Shown piece by piece: positions 1-4,545 of a DNA stretch of 5,996 nucleotides. A program made the translations under genes and the position numbers. The DNA comes from Intrasporangiaceae bacterium (GTDB taxonomy: Bacteria; Actinomycetota; Actinomycetes; Actinomycetales; Dermatophilaceae): NCBI GenBank assembly GCA_012518475.1, contig JAAYSB010000313.1, forward strand, positions 1-5,996. The letters run 5' to 3'. The notes under the pieces were generated by a model. It ran no database searches, was not told where the DNA came from, and saw only the letters and a list, made by a program, of their open reading frames with translations. The first letter of the stretch is position 1, and every line of letters starts with the position of its first letter.

Positions 1-9
1 GCCTGGCCG

Positions 10-36
10 CTGGCACTCGCCAGTGGAGAGTGCCAA
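10..36. promoter_or_regulatory. CIRCE operator 1 (HrcA binding site)
   Basis: The arms CTGGCACTC and GAGTGCCAA are separated by exactly 9 bases, which is the CIRCE architecture (consensus TTAGCACTC-N9-GAGTGCTAA). Eight of nine arm positions are complementary. HrcA is known to bind this element and repress groES/groEL and dnaK-type operons until heat or misfolded protein titrates it. This copy lies at about the predicted start and early leader of the leftward promoter at 42-71, so a bound repressor would block initiation or early elongation. CIRCE is palindromic and gives no direction by itself. Confidence 0.92.
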
Positions 37-41
37 AGACG

Positions 42-71
42 AATCTAGGTCGCTGATTAGCACTCGGTCAA
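42..71 (-). promoter_or_regulatory. Leftward sigma-70-type promoter, probably for groES(-groEL) beyond the left edge
   Basis: Read on the minus strand, TTGACC (66-71) is followed by an 18-base spacer and TAGATT (42-47), a good vegetative -35/-10 pair. The start of transcription would fall near position 35. The -35 lies in CIRCE 2 and the start region in CIRCE 1, the layout of actinobacterial groES promoters. The promoter reads out of the window, so the identity of the gene (groES, then perhaps groEL) is inferred from this arrangement and not seen. Confidence 0.8.
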
Positions 72-83
72 GCCGAGTGCCAG
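57..83. promoter_or_regulatory. CIRCE operator 2 (HrcA binding site)
   Basis: TTAGCACTC, then 9 bases, then GAGTGCCAG: a second CIRCE element, centred 47 bases from the first. Seven of nine arm positions are complementary. It covers the -35 hexamer of the leftward promoter at 42-71. Paired CIRCE elements are typical of actinobacterial groES promoters. Its right edge is only 28 bases from the methyltransferase start codon at 112, so a bound HrcA dimer could also affect rightward transcription. Confidence 0.93.
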
Positions 84-98
84 TTCCTGGGCACGTGC

Positions 99-103
99 AA
101 GGA
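99..103 (+). promoter_or_regulatory. Ribosome binding site of the methyltransferase
   Basis: AAGGA stands 8 bases before the ATG at 112, a good Shine-Dalgarno match and spacing. It supports this start over any further upstream and shows that the gene is translated from a leadered mRNA. No convincing rightward -35/-10 pair was found between the CIRCE elements and the gene. An 8-base palindrome, GCACGTGC (91-98), lies just before the site; its meaning is unknown. Confidence 0.7.
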
Positions 104-111
104 TCGACCCC

Positions 112-1353
112 ATGGATGCGGCGGCGGTGCGGTGGCTGGCCTCGCCCGAGGGCTGGTCCGCGCTCCATGAGCTGCCGCCCTACGACCCTGCGGGTGAGCT
201 GGCCCTGCAGAGCGCCCTGCGCGGAGCCGGCCACTCCCCCGAGCAGGCCGCGGCCCTCCTGCTGCAGAGCCGGCTGCGGTCGCGTGCTCGCGGGAAGTTC
301 GGCGAGTTCGCAGACGGCATGCTCTTCACCGCTGACGGGCTCGAGCAGGCCACCCGGCTCGAGGTTGCCGCCCAGCACGCGCAGCGGTATGCGTCGGCCA
401 GCCTCGCAACCGTCCACGACCTCGGGTGCGGGATCGGTTCGGACGCCATGGCCCTGTCGGTCCTCGGCGTCACCGTCGCCGCGGTCGACGCCGACGAGGT
501 GACCGCAAAGGTCGCCGATACCAATCTGCGTCCCTGGCCCGACTCCCGAGCCAGGCACGGGCGCGCCGAGCAGGTCGATCTGCCGGCCGACCCGGGCCGG
601 GACCGGGTGGGCGTGTGGCTGGACCCGGCACGGCGCATACCGGGCGTCGCGGACATCGGCGGGCGGACCCGGAGGGTGTTCCGGCTCGCGGAGATCTCAC
701 CCTCGTGGGACTTCGTCCTCGACGTGGCCGCGCGGGTGCCGGCCACCGGGGTCAAGCTCAGTCCGTCGTTCGCGCACGCCGACATCCCGGACGGGGCCGA
801 GGCGCAGTGGGTCTCCTTCGACGGAGACCTCGTCGAGTGCGTCGTCTGGTTCGGAGCGCTGGCGCAGTCCGTAGGCCGGTCCGCGCTCCTGGTGTCCTCT
901 GGATCGGCGGGACCGGTCCGCGTGGACGAGTCGATGTGCGGCGAGGTGAAACCGCCTCTTGGGTCTGTGTCGGGGCTGGGGAGGTGGCTCTATGAGCCGG
1001 ACCGAGCGGTGTCCCGCGCCGGCCTCGTCGGGGCAGTGACGGCGCTGACGGGTGGGGCCGAGCTCGGTCCGGGGGCGGGCTACGTCACCGCCGAGAAGGG
1101 CGTCGAGGTGCCGTTCGCACGGCGTTACGTCGTGACCGAGGCGATGCCGTTCAATGTCAAGGCGCTGCGCACGTGGCTGCGCGACCGCGGGATCACCGGC
1201 GTGACCATCAAGAAGCGCGGAGTCCAGGTCGAGGAGGACCGGCTGCGGCGGGACCTGCGGATCACCCGCAAGGCCGGCTCCGGGGCGCAGACGACGATCG
1301 TGCTCACCCGGGTGGCCGGGCAGCAGATCGTGCTCGTCGTCGATCCCTCCTGA
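112..1353 (+). CDS. Class I SAM-dependent methyltransferase with THUMP-like C-terminal domain
   Basis: A 413-residue cytoplasmic protein. Residues 1-95 form a helical N-terminal segment. The Rossmann-type SAM fold begins with motif I, DLGCGIGSDA (103-112), followed by the acidic VDAD (125-128) expected to hold the SAM ribose. LDPARR (170-175) stands where N6- and base-methyltransferases carry the (D/N)PPY-like loop, and GGRTRR (183-188) and KLSPSF (215-220) are further family motifs. After YEPDRAVSRAGL (294-305) comes a basic C-terminal part with VTIKKRGVQV (364-373), matching the THUMP-like domain of this actinobacterial family. THUMP-type domains usually bind structured RNA, so an RNA target is plausible but unproven. 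The start is set by AAGGA 8 bases upstream. The gene faces away from the presumed groES promoter and shares its HrcA control region. Substrate unknown; it could also modify a protein. Confidence 0.88.
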   Translation: MDAAAVRWLASPEGWSALHELPPYDPAGELALQSALRGAGHSPEQAAALLLQSRLRSRARGKFGEFADGMLFTADGLEQATRLEVAAQHAQRYASASLATVHDLGCGIGSDAMALSVLGVTVAAVDADEVTAKVADTNLRPWPDSRARHGRAEQVDLPADPGRDRVGVWLDPARRIPGVADIGGRTRRVFRLAEISPSWDFVLDVAARVPATGVKLSPSFAHADIPDGAEAQWVSFDGDLVECVVWFGALAQSVGRSALLVSSGSAGPVRVDESMCGEVKPPLGSVSGLGRWLYEPDRAVSRAGLVGAVTALTGGAELGPGAGYVTAEKGVEVPFARRYVVTEAMPFNVKALRTWLRDRGITGVTIKKRGVQVEEDRLRRDLRITRKAGSGAQTTIVLTRVAGQQIVLVVDPS

Positions 1354-1379
1354 GTGCGGTGCCGAGCCTCGCACCGTGC
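1354..1379 (+). terminator. Possible stem-loop terminator after the methyltransferase
   Basis: Directly after the TGA stop, GTGCGGTGC (1354-1362) can pair with GCACCGTGC (1371-1379) around an 8-base loop. Six Watson-Crick pairs form the inner part, and two wobbles plus a final G-C pair extend it. No T-tract follows, so a classical intrinsic terminator is not shown; high-G+C actinobacteria often have such hairpins without U-tracts. Confidence 0.4.
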
Positions 1380-1403
1380 CGGGGTCGGTCGCTAGTGACG
1401 CGG

Positions 1404-1422
1404 TTCGCGGAGATGCCGCGGA
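1404..1422. other. Small hairpin in the convergent intergenic region
   Basis: TTCGCGG (1404-1410) pairs with CCGCGGA (1416-1422), including one T-G wobble, around a 5-base loop. It lies in the 174-base gap between two convergent genes. It may help to end transcription from either side, but it lacks a T-tract and could be a chance effect of high G+C. Confidence 0.25.
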
Positions 1423-1494
1423 AAATACGCGCCCGCCGGGGCTATAGCCGCGGCGAGGTCGAGTTTCCGCGCCAACCGGAAAGGATCAGCGCCA

Positions 1495-1512
1495 GCCGCG
1501 AGGAACCGCGGC
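1495..1512 (-). terminator. ppgK: Possible stem-loop terminator after ppgK
   Basis: GCCGCG (1495-1500) and CGCGGC (1507-1512) form a perfect 6-base stem with a 6-base loop. It begins 15 bases past the ppgK stop codon on the minus strand. Only a weak T-rich stretch follows in that direction. The position fits a terminator, but the stem is short. Confidence 0.38.
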
Positions 1513-1527
1513 AGGGGTCGGGCTCGC

Positions 1528-2319
1528 TCAGGTGGCGTCGTCGGTGCGACCGTCGACCATCTCCGCCGCCACGACTGCGGTGCCGACGATGCCAGCGGTG
1601 TTCTTCAGCTCGGCCGGGACGATCGGGGTGTCGAGCTCGAGGAGTGGGAGGAACTTCTCGTGCTTGCGCGAGACACCACCCCCGATGACGAACAGCTCCG
1701 GGGAGAAGAGCAGCTCGACGTGACTGAAGTAGGGCTGGAGGCGCTCCTCGGCCCACTCCGTGAACGTGAGCTCCTCGCGCTCCTTGGCGCTGGCCGCGGC
1801 CTTTGCCTCGGCCTTGTCCCCCCACATCTGAAGGTGGCCCAGCTCGAAGTTCGGCAGCAGCTCTCCGTTGTAGACCGCGCCCGAGCCGATGCCGGTGCCG
1901 AGGGTCATGACGAGAACGAGTCCCTCGGTGCCCTTGGCCGCACCGAAACGCGCCTCCGCCACTCCCGCGGCGTCGGCGTCGTTGATGACGTGCACCGGGC
2001 GCCCGAGTACCTTCTCGAACTCGGTGTCGGCGTCGAAGTCGACCCATCTGTCGTCGAGATTGCCGACGAACTTCACCACGCCGTGCTGGACCACGCCGGG
2101 GACGGTGATCCCGATCGCCGCGTCCTCGGGGAGGTCGTCGGCGAAGTGGTCGACGATCCGACCGACGACCTCGAGGACGGCCTCGGGTGTCGCCGGCTGA
2201 GGGGTGTCGATCCGGAACCGTTCGCCGATCATCTCCCCCTTCTCGAGGTCGACCGGGGCGCCCTTGACACCCGAGCCGCCGATGTCGATGCCGAGTGCGA
2301 CCTTGTGCTTCTTTGCCAT
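1528..2319 (-). CDS. ppgK: Polyphosphate-dependent glucokinase (ROK family)
   Basis: A 263-residue cytoplasmic kinase that phosphorylates glucose to glucose 6-phosphate, using inorganic polyphosphate (often also ATP) as donor. ROK landmarks in order: phosphate loop 1 GIDIGGSGVKG (10-20), the catalytic-aspartate segment VINDADAAG (111-119, Asp114 the likely base), phosphate loop 2 TLGTGIGSG (139-147), ELGH (159-162) and the adenosine-side GGGVSR (213-218). The length and the NFELGHL and TFTEWAEERL (185-194) segments match actinobacterial PpgK. The cysteine-rich zinc motif of ordinary ROK glucokinases and repressors is absent, as is usual in PpgK, and there is no N-terminal helix-turn-helix. 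ATG at 2319 gives the canonical N-terminus. The nearest Shine-Dalgarno-like sequences are AGGG only 2 bases and GGAG 15 bases upstream, both poorly spaced. The gene converges on the methyltransferase and lies downstream of rbsK on the same strand. Confidence 0.93.
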   Translation of the reverse strand: MAKKHKVALGIDIGGSGVKGAPVDLEKGEMIGERFRIDTPQPATPEAVLEVVGRIVDHFADDLPEDAAIGITVPGVVQHGVVKFVGNLDDRWVDFDADTEFEKVLGRPVHVINDADAAGVAEARFGAAKGTEGLVLVMTLGTGIGSGAVYNGELLPNFELGHLQMWGDKAEAKAAASAKEREELTFTEWAEERLQPYFSHVELLFSPELFVIGGGVSRKHEKFLPLLELDTPIVPAELKNTAGIVGTAVVAAEMVDGRTDDAT

Positions 2320-2405
2320 AGCCCTATCTCATCACTCCGTCCGACCTTGCGGAACCAACCCGTCCGGTCCGGCGCAGCTCGACCGCCGGTGGATGTCGGC
2401 GGCGG

Positions 2406-2456
2406 GCTCCCACTGCCGGGTGCTTCCTCCACTCCGGGTCGTTTCCTCCGCCGGGT
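2406..2456. repeat. Three degenerate tandem repeats of about 16-18 bases
   Basis: Units at 2406-2421, 2422-2439 and 2440-2456 share the pattern (C)TYCC-N(2-6)-CCGGGT; the second and third share TTCCTCC followed by CCGGGT. On the ppgK coding strand they read ACCCGG followed by GGAGGAA-like purine tracts. They lie about 90-140 bases before the ppgK start, a position suitable for activator or repressor sites. They may equally be low-complexity sequence. Confidence 0.45.
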
Positions 2457-2483
2457 GTCGTCTTCTCCTGGGGCTGTCGCCAC

Positions 2484-2521
2484 CTCCGCGCGCTCTCGGC
2501 AATTACCGACAGCGCGCGGAG
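2484..2521. terminator. Strong inverted repeat between rbsK and ppgK, possible terminator or leader structure
   Basis: CTCCGCGCGCT (2484-2494) is perfectly complementary to AGCGCGCGGAG (2511-2521). Inside them a single C-C mismatch is followed by four more pairs (TCGG with CCGA) and a 6-base loop CAATTA. Fifteen of sixteen pairs form, all stable in G+C. It lies about 115 bases after the rbsK stop and 165 before the ppgK start. No T-tract follows on either strand. It could end rbsK transcription, act in a ppgK leader RNA or be a protein-binding palindrome; the sequence does not decide. Confidence 0.6.
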
Positions 2522-2530
2522 CCGGCGAGA

Positions 2531-2569
2531 CCGGGCGGAGCGGGCGAGACCCGGGCGGAGCGGGCGACA
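2531..2569. repeat. 20-base-period tandem direct repeat
   Basis: The 17 bases CCGGGCGGAGCGGGCGA occur at 2531-2547 and again at 2551-2567, a period of exactly 20 bases, with a related partial copy just before (CCGGCGAGA, 2522-2530). It lies next to the strong hairpin at 2484-2521. It looks like a local slippage duplication in non-coding sequence; no known regulator motif was recognised. Confidence 0.7.
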
Positions 2570-2618
2570 GAGGCGGAGGTCTCGGTCTCATCGCGACACG
2601 GCGGATGCGGAAGCGCGA

Positions 2619-2631
2619 CACCTACCAGGTG
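2619..2631 (-). other. Short hairpin just after the rbsK stop
   Basis: CACCT (2619-2623) pairs with AGGTG (2627-2631) around a 3-base loop. It begins about 5 bases past the rbsK stop codon on the minus strand. Five pairs without a T-tract make it at most a weak terminator. Confidence 0.25.
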
Positions 2632-2636
2632 GCGGA

Positions 2637-3470
2637 TCAGCCCAGGTGAGGCTCGGGCTGAGCGCCGTGGTGCTGGACCGCTGCAGCACCGGCGGCGAGG
2701 GCGGAGTCCATGGCTGCCGCACGGTCTGCGCCTTGGGCGAGGGCGGCTGCGAGCGCCCCACAGAAGGCGTCCCCGGCACCGGTCGTATCACGGACGCGGT
2801 GGGCAGGGACAGTATGAGCGGCGTGTTCGATGCCGTCCCAGCTCGCGCCGTGGGCACCGAAGGTGATGAGGAGTGAGCTCGGCGCGCCGCCGCTGTCAGC
2901 CATCGCCGCAGCCTCATGCTCGTTGGCGACCAACGGGTCGGCGAGGGCGATGACGTCCGGTGGCAAGGCCGCATAGGGCGCAGTGTTGATGATGACCCTG
3001 GCGCCCTTTTCGTGGGCTCGTTGGGCGGCGGCTGCGACCACCGGCAGCGGCACCTCGAGCTGCATGAGGAGGACGTCGTCCGCGGTAAGGTCATCGAGCG
3101 CGGCGAGATCGGCTATGCCCACCCTGCCGTTGGCGCCCGGGATGACGACGATCGTGTTCTCGCCGTCCTCACCGACGACGATGAGCGCGTGGCCGGTGGA
3201 CTCCTCGGCGTCCGTGCGCAGGCTGTCGGTGCCTACTCCGTGGCGTTCCAGACGCTCCCGATAGAGGCGGCCACCCTCGTCGTCACCCACTCTGCCGACC
3301 ATGTGCACCTCGGCGCCGGACCGGGCGGCGGCCAGGGCCTGGTTGGCGCCCTTGCCCCCCGCATACCGATCCATACCGCTACCCAGCACGGTCTCCCCCG
3401 GACGCGGATGCGCCTCGACCGAGGTGACGAGGTCGACGTTGAGGGAGCCGAGGACGACGACGCGGCCCAT
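2637..3470 (-). CDS. rbsK: Ribokinase (PfkB/carbohydrate kinase family)
   Basis: A 277-residue cytoplasmic kinase expected to convert ribose and ATP to ribose 5-phosphate. The N-terminal GSLNVDLV (8-15) and RYAGGKGANQALAAARSGA (35-53) form PfkB signature 1 and bind the sugar. NTAP (162-165) and VANEHEA (181-187) match the NPAPA- and TPNExE-like segments of ribokinases. LLITFGAHGA (200-209) leads to the anion-hole and catalytic signature 2, DTTGAGDAFCGAL (228-240), with Asp234 the likely catalytic base. GAQPEPHLG ends the protein as in ribokinases, a little shorter than the usual ~300 residues. The frame is open for 94 codons upstream, but that reading overlaps the nucleoside hydrolase; ATG at 3470, 2 bases after the hydrolase stop, gives the canonical N-terminus. 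Tight coupling to the hydrolase suggests it uses ribose freed from nucleosides. A nucleoside or other pentose substrate cannot be excluded. Confidence 0.9.
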   Translation of the reverse strand: MGRVVVLGSLNVDLVTSVEAHPRPGETVLGSGMDRYAGGKGANQALAAARSGAEVHMVGRVGDDEGGRLYRERLERHGVGTDSLRTDAEESTGHALIVVGEDGENTIVVIPGANGRVGIADLAALDDLTADDVLLMQLEVPLPVVAAAAQRAHEKGARVIINTAPYAALPPDVIALADPLVANEHEAAAMADSGGAPSSLLITFGAHGASWDGIEHAAHTVPAHRVRDTTGAGDAFCGALAAALAQGADRAAAMDSALAAGAAAVQHHGAQPEPHLG

Positions 3471-3472
3471 CG

Positions 3473-4450
3473 TCAGAGCTCTCCCCGCAGTGTCCGCAGC
3501 CACAGATCGACGTAGCTGCCGGCGTCGACCTGGAGGCCGACGGCAACACGTGTGTTCGCCTGACCGTGCGGGTCGTGGGCGAGGTCGCCGGTCCAGTCCC
3601 GCATGTCGACGACCGTGCGCCCCCGGGACCACGTACCGCCGAGCTCGACGCGAACCGGAAAGTCCTTGGTCGTCAGGCCATCGGGGTCGATGACCGCACA
3701 GACGGCCCCGGCGTCCCCGATCGTTCCCGAGTCGGCTCCGAAACGCTCGCACTGGAAGAGGACGAGCCGCCCCGCCAGGCCGGCCGGGCCCTGCTGGTCG
3801 TGATCGACGAGAGCCTGGGCCTGCTCCCTCGTGACCGCGGGGGCATAGAAGACGTCGAGGCCGTACATGCGCAGCCGTATGCCGAGGTCAGCGCAGGCGT
3901 CGATGACGACGGCCGCGGCCTCAGGGTCATGGAAGACGTTGAACTCCGCCGAGGCGGTGGCGTTGCCGACGTTCGCCGCACCACCCATGAAGCAGATTTC
4001 CTCGATCCCCGCGGCGACATCTGGATAGGTGCGGAGCAGCAGCGCGATGTTCGTCAGGGGCGCGAGCGGGATGACGGTGACCCGCTCGTCGCGGGCGGCA
4101 GCCTCGCGCAGCGTGTCCCGGAGGAGCTCGACCGCATGGCGCTGATCCGGCTCACGCGGGCTGCGCGGCCAGCCGAGGTCCCCCATCCCGTCGTCGCCGT
4201 GGACGTGCCGGGCGTCGACAGGGTCAGCGAGGAGGGGGCGAATCGCGCCGGCGCCGACCGGCACGTCGTCCCGGCCGGCGGTGTGCAGGACGGCGAGGGT
4301 GTTGCTCACCACCTGCGCCAGGGGGGCGTTGCCCCCGACGCAGCTCACCGCGCGCAGGTCCAGGCCGGGGTGCAGGGCAGCGAGGAGGAGTGCGCATGCG
4401 TCATCGATCCCGGTGTCGACGTCCAGCACGACCGGCCTCGGTGTCGTCAT
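3473..4450 (-). CDS. Nucleoside hydrolase (IU-NH family)
   Basis: A 325-residue cytoplasmic N-ribohydrolase that splits nucleosides to base and ribose using a bound calcium ion. VLDVDTGIDDACAL (8-21) is the family signature; Asp12, Asp16 and Asp17 are the expected metal and ribose ligands. HVHGDDGMGD (82-91), PLTNIA (131-136; main-chain metal contact at Thr133), FMGGAANVGN (154-163), AEFNVFHDPEAA (168-179) and MYGLDV (195-200) follow in family order. TIGDAGAVCAVIDP (243-256) carries the last calcium aspartate, Asp246, but the His that precedes it in Crithidia IU-NH and E. coli Rih enzymes is Gly245 here. Base preference therefore cannot be predicted. ATG at 4450 removes 26 implausible upstream codons and gives the canonical N-terminus. 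It is the first gene of an operon with rbsK and is divergent from the GH3 gene. A -10-like box 7 bases before the ATG suggests a leaderless mRNA. Confidence 0.91.
   Translation of the reverse strand: MTTPRPVVLDVDTGIDDACALLLAALHPGLDLRAVSCVGGNAPLAQVVSNTLAVLHTAGRDDVPVGAGAIRPLLADPVDARHVHGDDGMGDLGWPRSPREPDQRHAVELLRDTLREAAARDERVTVIPLAPLTNIALLLRTYPDVAAGIEEICFMGGAANVGNATASAEFNVFHDPEAAAVVIDACADLGIRLRMYGLDVFYAPAVTREQAQALVDHDQQGPAGLAGRLVLFQCERFGADSGTIGDAGAVCAVIDPDGLTTKDFPVRVELGGTWSRGRTVVDMRDWTGDLAHDPHGQANTRVAVGLQVDAGSYVDLWLRTLRGEL
3481..3486 (-). promoter_or_regulatory. Ribosome binding site of rbsK inside the hydrolase gene
   Basis: On the minus strand GGGGAG lies 10 bases before the rbsK ATG, inside the last codons of the nucleoside hydrolase. 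The stop and next start are arranged TGA-CG-ATG, so terminating ribosomes could re-initiate. This decides the rbsK start at 3470. Confidence 0.6.
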
Positions 4451-4454
4451 GGAG

Positions 4455-4469
4455 CCCACTGTATGTGGG
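4455..4469. promoter_or_regulatory. Small inverted repeat over the hydrolase -10 box
   Basis: CCCAC and GTGGG flank the 5-base centre TGTAT. The repeat covers the proposed -10 box (4458-4463) of the nucleoside hydrolase promoter, the right place for a repressor site. The arms are only 5 bases long, so chance is a real alternative, and no regulator gene is in the window. Confidence 0.3.
4458..4463 (-). promoter_or_regulatory. Candidate -10 box of a leaderless nucleoside hydrolase-rbsK transcript
   Basis: TACAGT on the minus strand fits the actinobacterial TAnnnT -10 pattern and ends 7 bases before the ATG at 4450, so transcription would begin at or next to the start codon. No clear Shine-Dalgarno sequence precedes this ATG. 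No good -35 is present, which is common in actinobacterial promoters. The box overlaps the inverted repeat CCCAC-TGTAT-GTGGG (4455-4469), a possible operator. Confidence 0.5.
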
Positions 4470-4533
4470 ATCCCGGCGCGGCCCGCTGGATGCTCTGGGG
4501 ACCGGAGGTTTCGGGACCGGCACAGCACCGGGA

Positions 4534-4539
4534 TACCGT
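4534..4539 (+). promoter_or_regulatory. Candidate -10 box of a leaderless GH3 lipoprotein transcript
   Basis: TACCGT fits TAnnnT and ends 6 bases before the GTG at 4546, so the transcript could begin with the start codon. No Shine-Dalgarno sequence lies at the proper distance. A weak -35-like TTCGGG stands at 4510-4515, 18 bases upstream. Two copies of GGGACCGG (4498-4505 and 4513-4520) lie just upstream, 15 bases apart. Confidence 0.5.
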
Positions 4540-4545
4540 CAGCAG

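Larger units (their letters stand above)
2320..2636. other. 317-base non-coding region upstream of ppgK
   Basis: No credible gene lies between the rbsK stop and the ppgK start; the open frames across it are low-complexity Arg/Pro/Ser-rich readings. It holds, from right to left, a 5-base hairpin just after the rbsK stop, a 20-base tandem duplication, a strong 38-base hairpin and three degenerate pyrimidine-rich repeats. I found no clear TTGACA/TAnnnT pair reading into ppgK, so its promoter is not identified. The length is unusual for same-strand neighbours and suggests separate transcription of ppgK. Confidence 0.6.

Noticed and set aside
697..1374. 225-codon minus-strand open frame antisense to the methyltransferase
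   Set aside because: Arg/His/Pro-rich translation with no family features, opposite a gene with clear SAM-binding motifs and a good ribosome binding site.
1439..1448. Perfect palindrome GGCTATAGCC in the convergent gap
   Set aside because: Ten bases with no loop and no extension; too short to call an operator or attachment site without further copies.
2229..2621. Minus-strand open frame of 130 codons in the spacer upstream of ppgK
   Set aside because: Its last third overlaps ppgK in another frame, the protein is Arg/Pro/Ser-rich without domains, and the frame runs through the hairpin and tandem repeats.
2320..2636. Riboswitch or small RNA in the ppgK upstream region
   Set aside because: A strong hairpin is present, but I could not match any known riboswitch core or find a promoter for a separate RNA.
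2204..2866. Long plus-strand open frame across the ppgK start, the spacer and the rbsK end
   Set aside because: Ser/Arg/Pro-rich low-complexity translation with no recognisable domain; it is antisense to two well-supported genes and is a by-product of high G+C.
3471..3752. 94-codon N-terminal extension of the ribokinase
   Set aside because: The extension lies entirely within the nucleoside hydrolase gene and is Arg-rich; the family N-terminus begins at the ATG at 3470 with a ribosome binding site.
4390..4545. 52-codon N-terminal extension of the GH3 protein
   Set aside because: It overlaps the divergent hydrolase start and would bury the lipoprotein signal; GTG at 4546 gives a standard signal peptide with lipobox.
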